DNA of 64,000 nt from Mediterranea massiliensis (GTDB lineage: Bacteria > Bacteroidota > Bacteroidia > Bacteroidales > Bacteroidaceae), in contig SUXZ01000009.1 of assembly GCA_015060685.1 (NCBI GenBank), positions 44,853 through 108,852 on the forward strand. Reading direction: 5' to 3'. Of this stretch, positions 56,043 through 63,419 are shown piece by piece. A program made the translations under genes and the position numbers. Under the pieces are notes generated by a model. It worked only from the letters and a program-made list of their open reading frames with translations, was not told where the DNA came from and did no database searches. Numbering within the stretch: the first letter of the stretch is position 1; every line of letters begins with the position of its first letter.

Positions 56043-56088
56043 TGTAGGGACGCAATACATTGCGTCCGCCTTTTCATCCGCATGGCTT
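56043..56088. repeat. TGTAGGGAC hairpin repeat copy plus GCATGGCTTAA
   Basis: TGTAGGGACGCAA, loop TACA, TTGCGTCCGCC forms a perfect 8-bp stem (56048-56067), followed by TCCGCATGGCTTAA. The flanks match the copy at 60892 while the stem sequence differs. Confidence 0.65.
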
Positions 56089-56139
56089 AATTTATAATCT
56101 TTAATTTTTAATTTTTAATTCTTAATTCTTAATTCTTAA

Positions 56140-56922
56140 CTACTTAAGGTGAACTTTAAAATAAATTCCCACCGACGGATACTTACACTCCCGCAATTCC
56201 GCCACTACATTGATATAATCCTTCCAGCAAGCATACTTGGCACCAATGTTCAGGAACTTCGAGTCATACTCCGCCATCAGGTTCAGCTTGTTCACCGCCC
56301 TGTTCAGTGTCGATGTCTCCGGCAAGACAAACGTATAATCCACACCAAGGGCAGGGCCGTTTAGTTTATCCCGATTACGCTTGTTATAGACGTATGCCGC
56401 ATGCACGCCCCACTTACCATGCCAGTCGATGTGCTTGGTGGCCGCAATGTAATAACGGTTAAAATAGCCGTTACCATCACCTTCCACACCCATATCCGTA
56501 TAATCACCACCCGAACCGGTAGTAAAGTCATTTACACCCAACACAATCTGGGGCATCCACTCCTTCCACCATCCCTCTTTCCACACACGCAAGCGTCCAT
56601 GGAACGAGCGGTCCTGGTTCGTATAGCCCGAATAGCCATAAGGTCCCAAGCCTAAAGCTTCAGCAGTAAACAAGTTACAGGTATAGCCTACCTCCAACCA
56701 AGGAAAGAAAGTAATGTTGATGTAATAGTTATAAGTATTATAATACCAACTACTGGGCATAGCATGGCTATTCAAAAAACTACCTCCAAACATAAAGGTC
56801 TTGTCCCGCTGCATCTCTGCCGTAGGCATGTGCAGCAAGCCCGTGGTGCCATACGTAAACTGCGCCTTGGCAGGAGCCGCCAATAGCAGCATCAGGCAAG
56901 CCATCCCAATGATTCTCTTCAT
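56140..56922 (-). CDS. YjbH-domain outer-membrane protein
   Basis: The 260-residue protein has a signal peptide ending LLLAAPAKAQ and the YjbH-type opening YGTTGLLHMPTAEMQRDKTFMFGG, then barrel-like strands ending VGIYFKVHLK. E. coli YjbH is part of an exopolysaccharide secretion operon (yjbEFGH) and is far longer (about 700 residues), so this is a single-module version. It lies beside the nucleotide-sugar operon in convergent orientation and may help assemble or export a surface polysaccharide; this is inference. I start at ATG 56922 (MKRIIGMAC); a codon 4 residues upstream is also possible. Confidence 0.82.
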   Translation of the reverse strand: MKRIIGMACLMLLLAAPAKAQFTYGTTGLLHMPTAEMQRDKTFMFGGSFLNSHAMPSSWYYNTYNYYINITFFPWLEVGYTCNLFTAEALGLGPYGYSGYTNQDRSFHGRLRVWKEGWWKEWMPQIVLGVNDFTTGSGGDYTDMGVEGDGNGYFNRYYIAATKHIDWHGKWGVHAAYVYNKRNRDKLNGPALGVDYTFVLPETSTLNRAVNKLNLMAEYDSKFLNIGAKYACWKDYINVVAELRECKYPSVGIYFKVHLK

Positions 56923-56964
56923 GTAATTTTCCATAAATCAATTATTCCCCATCATTACAGTGCG

Positions 56965-56972
56965 CAAAAGTA
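56965..56972 (-). promoter_or_regulatory. -7 box TACTTTTG of the YjbH-like gene
   Basis: On the minus strand TACTTTTG lies 42 bases upstream of the ATG at 56922. Confidence 0.65.
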
Positions 56973-57007
56973 CTGATTTAAATCGACATACTCAGTATAG
57001 ATATACA

Positions 57008-57045
57008 AAAAAATGCCGATAGGCACTTTCGTACCCATCAGCATT
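57008..57045 (-). terminator. Terminator after the smalltalk gene
   Basis: On the minus strand AATGCTGATGGG pairs imperfectly with CCTATCGGCATT, followed by a T run. It is a degenerate member of the AAATGCCGATAGG terminator family at 51532 and 56007. Confidence 0.7.
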
Positions 57046-57055
57046 CCGGTAGTAG

Positions 57056-57099
57056 CTACCACACTAACTCACCAACACACTAACTCACTACCACACTAA
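57056..57099. repeat. Low-complexity CACTAACTCAC spacer
   Basis: CTACCACACTAACTCACCAACACACTAACTC words, of the same class as the spacers at 53.9, 60.1 and 61 kb. The stop codon of the smalltalk gene (57095-57097) lies inside this repeat. Confidence 0.65.
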
Positions 57100-57208
57100 A
57101 CTACGCACACGCCGCAGCCCCCAATGCACCTGCAATCGCCGAGGCCACCGCAATAATAATCTTCAAAATCAGTTCAAACGTACCATTCTTCTTTTTTTGT
57201 TCTTCCAT
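57095..57208 (-). CDS. Smalltalk-type micro-protein, 37 aa
   Basis: A 37-residue protein with a Lys-rich start (MEEQKKKNG) and a single hydrophobic helix FELILKIIIAVASAIAGALGG ending GCGVCVV. This is the layout of the small proteins called smalltalk in Bacteroides and Prevotella, which occur beside an HU-type gene and an N-acetylmuramoyl-L-alanine amidase. The HU-HIG gene is indeed upstream on the same strand, but the amidase that usually lies between is missing and replaced by 430 bases of structured sequence. The last residues and the stop are encoded by the low-complexity repeat, so the original C-terminus may be altered. Family call is from memory. Confidence 0.65.
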
Positions 57209-57302
57209 AATATTCGAGAATTAAAAATTAACTTCCTTCGGTCGTTCAAAACCTCTTTAGATTTTTAACAATCAAGGAATAGTAAAAATTAAGAATTAAA
57301 AA

Positions 57303-57381
57303 CGTCTGACAAGACGAGAAGCACGAAGTGCAAATATCCGTGGGCTTAACCCGCGGCTACTTATATCCCGTCTTCCAGACG
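57303..57381. ncRNA. Cloverleaf-like structured element, candidate RNA or mobile repeat
   Basis: The outer stem CGTCTGACAAGACG (57303-57316) pairs with CGTCTTCCAGACG (57369-57381) allowing a one-base bulge. Inside are two hairpins: GCACGAAGTGC (57321-57331) and CCGTGGG-CTTAA-CCCGCGG (57338-57356, one G-T pair). No reading frame uses the element. It may be a transcribed structured RNA, a REP-like mobile palindrome, or a degenerate att/transposon end. Type is a guess; the pairing is direct. Confidence 0.45.
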
Positions 57382-57492
57382 CCCCACCAGCCCCCCTACA
57401 CCAAGGCCCTTTAGCCATGCGGATGGGTAAACACAAAGGCTCTCACGCCGCAGGGTTATTCGGCCTCACTGTAGGGGTGTTAAGCGGAACGG

Positions 57493-57628
57493 CTGCTTTT
57501 AGCGTTAAAAAGCGCAGGCTGTTTGAGCGAAGCGAGTTTTTGCGCTTTAGCTAAAAGTAGTTGTGGAGTAACCCCGGAAGTGCAGCCTTGATTCTTTTTG
57601 TTACCTTTTTCGTATCAAGACGAAAAAG
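57493..57628. repeat. Long stem repeat with two hairpins (Bacteroidales-type spacer element)
   Basis: CTGCTTTTAGC (57493-57503) pairs with GCTAAAAGTAG (57550-57560), and the inner arms AAAGCGCA and TGCGCTTT extend the stem. It is followed by TTGTGGAGTAACCCCGG and a second hairpin CTTTTTCGT/ACGAAAAAG (57605-57628). I recall near-identical text in many Bacteroides genomes, so I treat it as an interspersed element. The second hairpin may also end the HU-HIG transcript. Confidence 0.55.
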
Positions 57629-57639
57629 TAAAAGTCAGA

Positions 57640-58278
57640 TTAACCAAGAGGATCAAGCACATCATCATCATCCCCACCGGTAGAAGGACCCGAAGGATCG
57701 GTCGGCTCCTCATCATCCACTGAAGGAACGTTCGAGCCGGCTGCCCCAAGATCCACTACCGAGCTACCGCTCTTGATAGCCTTCAGCACAGCAGCCTGAG
57801 CAGCACGGCTGGCCACAAGGTTAAATTCCGCATCGGGGAGCAAGTTCTTGAACTCCTGGCCACAGTCCCACACCACATTCACGGCCGAGATATTTGCAGA
57901 AGAGAACTTATCGGCACTTTCGGCACCCTTCGACGATAGGCTCACCGAGAAATCGCCCAAGTCGCCCAGACGGATCTTGCGACCATCCAGCAGCATCTCG
58001 CGCATACAGTCCACCGCCAAGTAGAGAATCGCACTGATGTCCGCACGCGAATAGACGCAACCGTGGGTAGCGATGTGTCGGGCAAACTTCTCGATGGTCA
58101 TCACATCCGAGTACTGGGCCACCGCAAACGCATGCTGCACCTCGCTCTTCACCAACGCCTCGTCGGCAGAATCAGGCGTTTCGCCCTTGGCCAGAGCCGC
58201 CTTGATACGAGCCTTGGCCTGATTGATTTCAAAAAGATTGGCATTTACGCCACGCATGGTAATCGAATAGTTAATCAT
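57640..58278 (-). CDS. HU-HIG-type DNA-binding protein
   Basis: The 212-residue protein matches the HU family variant common in Bacteroidetes (histone-like, with an HU-HIG core): a basic N-terminus, a helical pair with IEKFARHIATHGCVYSRADISAIL, then the beta arm RKIRLGDLGDFSVSLSSKGAESADKFSSANI. The C-terminal 45 residues are acidic and Pro/Gly-rich (DDEEPTDPSGPSTGGDDDDV). It is expected to bind and bend DNA. The leader before the ATG has two 14-bp direct repeats. Clusters of HU, smalltalk and amidase genes occur beside capsule loci in Bacteroides. Confidence 0.85.
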   Translation of the reverse strand: MINYSITMRGVNANLFEINQAKARIKAALAKGETPDSADEALVKSEVQHAFAVAQYSDVMTIEKFARHIATHGCVYSRADISAILYLAVDCMREMLLDGRKIRLGDLGDFSVSLSSKGAESADKFSSANISAVNVVWDCGQEFKNLLPDAEFNLVASRAAQAAVLKAIKSGSSVVDLGAAGSNVPSVDDEEPTDPSGPSTGGDDDDVLDPLG

Positions 58279-58332
58279 AACAATAAAATTTTAAGGGTTA
58301 AAAAATCAGCCGCTACTTACGCTTCGGCTCAT

Positions 58333-58369
58333 CGTAACTTACGACCGGCGCCTGACGTAACTTACGACC
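58333..58369. repeat. Two 14-bp direct repeats in the HU-HIG leader
   Basis: CGTAACTTACGACC occurs at 58333-58346 and 58356-58369, 23 bases apart, within the 5' leader between the -7 box and the HU-HIG ATG. They could be binding sites for the protein itself (autoregulation) or a leader RNA feature. Confidence 0.6.
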
Positions 58370-58372
58370 CCA

Positions 58373-58380
58373 CAAAGATA
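58373..58380 (-). promoter_or_regulatory. -7 box TATCTTTG of the HU-HIG gene
   Basis: Minus-strand TATCTTTG lies 94 bases upstream of the ATG at 58278, leaving a leader of about 90 bases. Confidence 0.65.
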
Positions 58381-58489
58381 CTACTTATCCCACCTCCCAC
58401 CTATAGTTGTCCCACCACCCCACACACAAAATCCCGGACAACTTAAATTACATTATTATACAACTGATAATCAATTCAATATACGCCAA

Positions 58490-58527
58490 ATGCAAAATAA
58501 GGGGTCTTAGGACCCCTTATTTTGCAT
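58490..58527 (-). terminator. Terminator of the AAA ATPase gene
   Basis: A perfect 17-bp stem, ATGCAAAATAAGGGGTC with GACCCCTTATTTTGCAT (loop TTAG), lies 31 bases beyond the stop. Confidence 0.8.
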
Positions 58528-58557
58528 TTATCTTGTACATCGCTAATAATCAACAAC

Positions 58558-60006
58558 TTAATATTGCAACAAATCTTTTCTTTGATTCTTAAACAAATAA
58601 GCCGAAATCCAATAGGCATAAATTGCCGAAGGTACAAATAGGAAATCTCCTGTAGCTTGTTGGTATTTAGCCATCTTAGTTTTAGTGGTCACGATTATCT
58701 TTCGAATATCATGATTGTTCTCCAAGAAACGATAAAGCGATTTAAGTTCCGTGGGATTGTCAGCAAAACGATCTGTCCACTTTATTTCTGCCAAAGAAAA
58801 AGCTTTTTGCGTAGCTTGATTCACCCAGACAATATCTACCTCTCCTTTCTCTCGCCCTTTTACCCAATTGGCATAGTAAAAATCACTCTTCCCTCCTTGT
58901 ATCCATTGCGCAAAGATGGCAGTTTCTACCATACTGCCCATGAAATCATCTTCACTATCAATAGGTGAAAATAAAGCACATCGTAAAGATGGATTAGTTA
59001 AGTAAATCTTAAACGAAGTTACCCTTTTCATCTGTTTCGCATTTTGATCAATACGATTCACCACCTTGATAAGGAAAGCCGCCTCCAAATACTCCAGATA
59101 CCTTTTCAATACATCTTTATTGATTCCCGATTTAGAGGAGAGGCTTTCGTATGAAAATTCATTGCCCGAACGAAAAGCAATATGTACAAACAACTTATTT
59201 AGTTCTTGTATATCCGTGATGCCATACAAACTGGGCAAATCGCGCAATAACACCTTATCGATGATGTCATTCTTAATATACAAGCCTGGATTAGAGCGTA
59301 TCTTCTCCGAAAAAACCACTTCCGGATAGCCACCATAATTGATGTAATCAATAAAATGTTTATTCAATTCGTCCACATTGACAGTATCATACGGGACAAA
59401 CGATGAGCTATCTACGATTATCGTATTTAGTTTTTGCAAATTAATGTATTCAAAGAAAGTAAGCGGGGGTAGCATAAAGTCTGTAAAGCGTCCGGCTCCA
59501 CTCTCATTACTTTTCATTTTTAGTGCGGCAGCAGCCGACCCCGAAGCAACAAATTTTACATTTCGATAGGTATCCACCAATGACTTTAGGTGAACTTCCC
59601 AATTTTTCAAATATTGTATTTCATCAAAAAACACATAATACCCATCATTATTTTCAGTTTGTTTTAATGCATCTTTAGCATAATAAAACAAGTCTTCTAA
59701 CGAATGGTTGTTATAAATAGGTGTATCAATAGAGATGTAGATAATTTTATGAGGATTCACGCCTTCTTCAATAAGTTTATTGATTGCATGAAAAATCATA
59801 ACCGTTTTCCCCACTCGTCGTGGTCCCATCAATATAACAGCACGACGAATGGAACGATCTGTAATCAAAGGATAAAATTCATCCAAATACATTCTTTTAG
59901 GCATTGCTTTATAATCTTCAGCAATCGTCCCGGATAGCCACCACGGATTATCAATGGACATTCTCTTTATCATCTGCCCTTTCAGTTGTTCTTCAAATCT
60001 ACTCAT
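58558..60006 (-). CDS. AAA-family ATPase with DUF4143-like C-terminus
   Basis: The 482-residue protein belongs to the bacterial AAA_14/DUF4143 group. Walker A is GPRRVGKT in ILMGPRRVGKTVM, Walker B is FFDEIQYLKNWE, and the C-terminal nuclease-like or substrate-binding part has EIKWTDRFADNPTEL. Such ATPases are widespread in gut Bacteroidales and their role is unknown. It is flanked by strong secondary structure and has A/T-rich codons unlike its neighbours, which suggests transfer. The start is uncertain: MSRFEEQL (60006), MPIMSRF (60015) and MFAVVK (60033) are in frame; the last overlaps a TATGTTTG box. Confidence 0.85.
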   Translation of the reverse strand: MSRFEEQLKGQMIKRMSIDNPWWLSGTIAEDYKAMPKRMYLDEFYPLITDRSIRRAVILMGPRRVGKTVMIFHAINKLIEEGVNPHKIIYISIDTPIYNNHSLEDLFYYAKDALKQTENNDGYYVFFDEIQYLKNWEVHLKSLVDTYRNVKFVASGSAAAALKMKSNESGAGRFTDFMLPPLTFFEYINLQKLNTIIVDSSSFVPYDTVNVDELNKHFIDYINYGGYPEVVFSEKIRSNPGLYIKNDIIDKVLLRDLPSLYGITDIQELNKLFVHIAFRSGNEFSYESLSSKSGINKDVLKRYLEYLEAAFLIKVVNRIDQNAKQMKRVTSFKIYLTNPSLRCALFSPIDSEDDFMGSMVETAIFAQWIQGGKSDFYYANWVKGREKGEVDIVWVNQATQKAFSLAEIKWTDRFADNPTELKSLYRFLENNHDIRKIIVTTKTKMAKYQQATGDFLFVPSAIYAYWISAYLFKNQRKDLLQY

Positions 60007-60054
60007 AATTGGCATTTTTACGACCGCAAACATAATAAAAAACCATTAAAATTA

Positions 60055-60062
60055 CAAATTTA
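60055..60062 (-). promoter_or_regulatory. Candidate -7 box TAAATTTG of the AAA ATPase gene
   Basis: TAAATTTG on the minus strand fits TAnnTTTG. A second candidate, TATGTTTG, is at 60027-60034. The upstream inverted repeat at 60064-60097 lies where the -33 element would be. Confidence 0.5.
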
Positions 60063-60063
60063 C

Positions 60064-60097
60064 GCATAATAAACATGTATTTTCATGCTTATTATGC
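60064..60097. promoter_or_regulatory. Inverted repeat upstream of the AAA ATPase gene
   Basis: GCATAATAAACATG pairs with CATGCTTATTATGC (13 of 14) across a 6-base gap. Its position next to the -7 box and its dyad shape fit a dimeric regulator's operator; no binding protein is assigned. Confidence 0.55.
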
Positions 60098-60381
60098 ATG
60101 TTTTCACTAAAATAACAACATCACACCACCCACTAACACACTACCACACTAACTCACCAACACACTAACTCACCGTTACCCTGTTACCCCGTTACCACCC
60201 CCTCCCTGCAACTTGCATCCCAACTATAGAAGTAATAATTCCTTATATTATATATTTAAATAATAATTTATATATAAATGTTAAATTTTCACGACACAGC
60301 GAAAATAATGTCGCCTCGAAGTAACAGGTAACAAAGTAACATCTCTAATTGCAATCCAAAATAATTTTAAACAATTAGAGA
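60098..60381. other. Non-coding region before the accessory block
   Basis: The region has the low-complexity spacer ACTAACACACTACC (60122-60175), then C-rich repeats, then an A/T-rich stretch of TATATTTAAATAATAATTTATATATAAATG around 60245-60275. No gene or -7 consensus is clear. Confidence 0.55.
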
Positions 60382-60873
60382 ATGAATACAATGAAAAACT
60401 TTCAGAAGGTTCGTATCGAGAACTTTCGGGTGGACGAGCTACGCCAAGCCGCCCAAGAAGGCAGGTTGTTCCTACAACTACCTGCCGTGTCAGAACAAGA
60501 AAAGCAGCAACAAGCCCGTGTCGAGATTTTGCGCTATGTGTCGCGCATCGACCATTGCGCCACTGCGTCCTACCGCAAACACATCCGCACACTTTGGGAG
60601 GAGATGCTGACCCATCCGGTCACCTCTCCTCTCTTTTTTCTCCACCGCTACCAGAGCTGCCGTGGCCAGCCCAACTACTACCGCGTAAACGCCATCGTCT
60701 TCTTCCTCCGCGAGTGTGGCGTGTACCAACCCACCTACAGCAACGCCGCCCTCCACCTCCTGATGGAGCAAGCCACCCGATGCCAAAACACCTACACCGG
60801 TTCCTCACGCTACTATCCCGAACACGAAATAGGGAAGGAGATTAAAAAGTTAGTTAGTGTGGTAGTGTTGTAG
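60382..60873 (+). CDS. Hypothetical protein, 163 aa
   Basis: I do not recognise the family. The protein is basic and helical, without signal or membrane segment: FQKVRIENFRVDELRQAAQEGRLFLQL, then YVSRIDHCATASYRKHIRTLWEEML and YYRVNAIVFFLRECGVYQP. The size and helix-rich make-up suggest a small DNA- or partner-binding protein of the mobile block with DUF3987-like and CHC2/toprim genes. It is high in G/C at codon third positions. The end of the frame runs close to the low-complexity spacer. Confidence 0.65.
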   Translation: MNTMKNFQKVRIENFRVDELRQAAQEGRLFLQLPAVSEQEKQQQARVEILRYVSRIDHCATASYRKHIRTLWEEMLTHPVTSPLFFLHRYQSCRGQPNYYRVNAIVFFLRECGVYQPTYSNAALHLLMEQATRCQNTYTGSSRYYPEHEIGKEIKKLVSVVVL

Positions 60874-60891
60874 TGTTGTAGCAGTTAGTAT

Positions 60892-60954
60892 TGTAGGGAC
60901 ACGGCGTGCCGTGTCCGCCGTAAACCGCAACGCAAACACGCCGCATGGTTAACG
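60892..60954. repeat. TGTAGGGAC hairpin repeat copy with compensatory stem
   Basis: TGTAGGGACACGGC, loop GT, GCCGTGTCCGCC forms a 9-bp stem (60897-60916). The stem differs from the copy at 56043 (GCAA/TTGC) while staying paired and keeping the TGTAGGGAC and GTCCGCC flanks; GCATGGTTAAC follows. Confidence 0.65.
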
Positions 60955-61080
60955 TACCCACTAACTCACTAACTAACTCACTAACTCACCAACACACTAA
61001 CTCACCAACTCACTAACACACTAACTCACTAACACACCAACTCACCAACTCACTAACTCACTAACACACTACCACACTAA
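60955..61080. repeat. Low-complexity CACTAACTCACC spacer
   Basis: A run of CACTAACTCA, ACACACTAAC and CACCAACTCA words fills the gap. It is one of the longest such spacers in the window. Confidence 0.7.
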
Positions 61081-61154
61081 AAATAAACCCACCCCCTCCG
61101 TTTATCCACACGCCCTAACCGACCTTTGCACCGAAAACTTTAAAAAACAACTTT

Positions 61155-61472
61155 ATGGAAAAACAAACCTTTCAATCCGTGCAACTTGTCTGCACCATGC
61201 AACAAGAAACAACCTTCAATGGCGACCGATGCTACAGAGGCATCCTGTCGAAAAAACAACACGAGTTCCGCTTCGAAGAAACCATGACGAGCAAACCCCG
61301 CCACCGCAACCCCAAGCTATTCGACGGAGAATACCTCTCGTTGGTACACAAGCAGAACGGCAAATACCAATGCCACCTGAAGACCATTGCAGTGTCCGAC
61401 AGCTTCGACAGCCGCGAACTGGCCGGTAAGGTCTATGACGAATTGTTGAACGCCCTAAAAATTATCGACTGA
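61155..61472 (+). CDS. Hypothetical protein, 105 aa
   Basis: I do not recognise the family. The protein is a single domain of mixed beta strands and a C-terminal helix: TFNGDRCYRGILSKKQHEFRFEE, KQNGKYQCHLKTIAV, ELAGKVYDELLNALK. No signal peptide. A GACCTTTG word (one mismatch to -7) lies 26 bases upstream. Its stop overlaps the DUF3987-like start by one base (TGATG), so the two are translationally coupled and it is likely a small accessory of that protein. Confidence 0.7.
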   Translation: MEKQTFQSVQLVCTMQQETTFNGDRCYRGILSKKQHEFRFEETMTSKPRHRNPKLFDGEYLSLVHKQNGKYQCHLKTIAVSDSFDSRELAGKVYDELLNALKIID

Positions 61473-62842
61473 TGAGCACCCAACCAACCACCCCGTCGTC
61501 CGAGATGCCCCTCCTGCCCTTGCGCGACAAAGAGCTGCCACCCATCATCCGTGAGGTGGTGAGCAACGCCCCCACCCACCGCAAGCTGCCCGCCTTTGTG
61601 GCCTGCCTCAGTCCGCTCTGTGCCTTAGCCACCCGCATCCGCCTGCGCTACTACTACGACGGCAGCCGCCAAAGCGCCCTGTTGCTACAGGTCATCATCG
61701 AGGCACCCCAATCCGCCGGTAAGCAGTTTGCCGCCGACATCGAACGGCTCATCATGGAGACCACCCTCAAGGAGCGCGACCTGCGCCAACGCCGTGAGGA
61801 GCAGCTCTACCGCGAGAAGCGTCGTTCCCGCCGGGCCAACGACCGCCTGGAAGAGGAGCCCAAGACCACCATCCGTGTCATACCCCCCACCATCAGTAAG
61901 ACCGTGTTGGTGCGCCGGGCCGACTTCTACGAACGCAACCTGGGCGATGTACTCTCCTTCTGGATGTTTGCCGAAGAGCTGGCACAGGTCACCGATGCCG
62001 GCAGCCAGTCCTACAGCAACCTGCGCACCATCATGCGCACGGCCTACGACCTCGGCAGCCGTTTCGGTATCGACTTCGCCTCCGACACCAGCTATTCCGC
62101 CATTGCCGACATCAACATCTGCAGCATGTTCTGCACCACCCCGGCAGCCCTGGACGACTACATGAACTCCAAAGCCATCGAAGGGGGCAACATCACCCGT
62201 ACCATCCTCTGCCAGTTGGGCGATGAGTTGGGAGCCGACGGAGCCATCTTCAAGCCCTATAGCGAGGAGCAGAAGCAATGCATCGAGCAGACCCTGCAAC
62301 GCATGATGCACGACACCTATGCCGACAACGGCATGCTGCAACCCGAACAGTTGCTCCACATGGAGTGGCTGGACAAGGACGTGCGCAAGTGGTGTGTAGA
62401 GAAAGGCCGGGAGGCCCTACTCTCCGGCTCCACCGCCATGGATGTCTTCCGCAAGCGAGCCTCCGTCTCCTCGTTCCGCATAGCCGCCCTTTGCTACTAC
62501 CTCTATCGCATCGAGCACTGCCCCGAGGAGGTGGCACGCAAACACGCGCGCAAGCTCTACCTCTTCATGGCCGACTACATCCTCTCCACCCAGTTGAAAC
62601 GATGGGGAAAGGCCTTCGAGAAGTTGCTGGCCAAACGCACCGGTGAGGGTCTGTCACCCACGGGCCAACCCCGACTGATAGACCGCATCACCGACGAGTT
62701 TACGCGCGACCAGCTCAACCTGCTCCTGAAAGAGCAAGAGCTCGCCACCCCCGTCCGCGTGCTGCTATCCAAGTGGAAAGCCAAAGGATGGATCGAGATG
62801 ACATCCCCCAACCATTACCGTAAAATTACCGACCATGTTTAG
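61472..62842 (+). CDS. DUF3987-like (primase-helicase-type) protein
   Basis: The 456-residue protein has a Walker A-like loop IIEAPQSAGKQ (near 75) and a Walker B-like WMFAEEL, then ICSMFCTTPAAL and a winged helix near the C-terminus (LNLLLKEQELATPVRVLLSKWKAKGWIEM). This resembles the DUF3987 proteins that sit with CHC2-toprim genes in Bacteroides mobile elements. The A loop lacks the normal GxxGxGKS, so ATPase activity is uncertain. Starts coupled to the previous gene and overlaps the next by 8 bases. Confidence 0.72.
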   Translation: MSTQPTTPSSEMPLLPLRDKELPPIIREVVSNAPTHRKLPAFVACLSPLCALATRIRLRYYYDGSRQSALLLQVIIEAPQSAGKQFAADIERLIMETTLKERDLRQRREEQLYREKRRSRRANDRLEEEPKTTIRVIPPTISKTVLVRRADFYERNLGDVLSFWMFAEELAQVTDAGSQSYSNLRTIMRTAYDLGSRFGIDFASDTSYSAIADINICSMFCTTPAALDDYMNSKAIEGGNITRTILCQLGDELGADGAIFKPYSEEQKQCIEQTLQRMMHDTYADNGMLQPEQLLHMEWLDKDVRKWCVEKGREALLSGSTAMDVFRKRASVSSFRIAALCYYLYRIEHCPEEVARKHARKLYLFMADYILSTQLKRWGKAFEKLLAKRTGEGLSPTGQPRLIDRITDEFTRDQLNLLLKEQELATPVRVLLSKWKAKGWIEMTSPNHYRKITDHV

Positions 62843-63419
62843 TAAAGAAACCATCCAACGCCTCAACGGCATCAACATCGAGCAAGTGGCAGAAGCCCTG
62901 AAGATGCAAGTCAGCCACCACAAAGCGCTCTGCCCCTTCCATACAGACAGTCGTCCATCGCTCACCTTCCACCTGGGCACCAACCGCTACCGTTGTTTCG
63001 TGTGTGGTGCCCATGGTGGCACCATCGACCTGGTGATGAACACCCAGCAGTGGCCCTTCCTGCAAGCCTGCCAATGGCTGCAGAAAGGCCTAAAAAGCGA
63101 GCTGCTTACCACACAGTCCAAGCGCCAGCCGGCACCCACCAAACCCGATATCGACCTGCCCCACTTGGAGAAGCTTGTCCGCTACCCCCTGCTCTGTGCA
63201 GCCGCCAAGCAGTTCCTCTTCCACGAGCGCAAAATCCATCCGCAGGTAGTGCAAGCCTTAGGCATCAGCAGCATCGCCACCGACATGCCCATGAGCCACG
63301 ACTGCCGCAAGGGGATGGTTCCGTGGCCCGGCCCTGCTCATCCCCTACCGCGACATCCACGGCAAGCTAATCAGTGTGCAAGCCCGTTACTTAGGACCCT
63401 CACCGAACGCCACGAATCA

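Larger units (their letters stand above)
57209..57639. other. Non-coding stretch between the smalltalk and HU-HIG genes
   Basis: No gene is seen in 431 bases. It holds AATTAAAAATTAA words, a multi-stem element (57303-57381), an inverted copy of the GCATGGCTAA motif (57412-57424) and a long stem repeat (57493-57628). This is where the amidase of comparable clusters would be expected. Confidence 0.6.

Noticed and set aside
58558..60033. Toxin-antitoxin or defence system around the AAA ATPase
   Set aside because: It is a lone gene with a DUF4143-like tail; no partner gene is coupled to it, so a system call is not supported.
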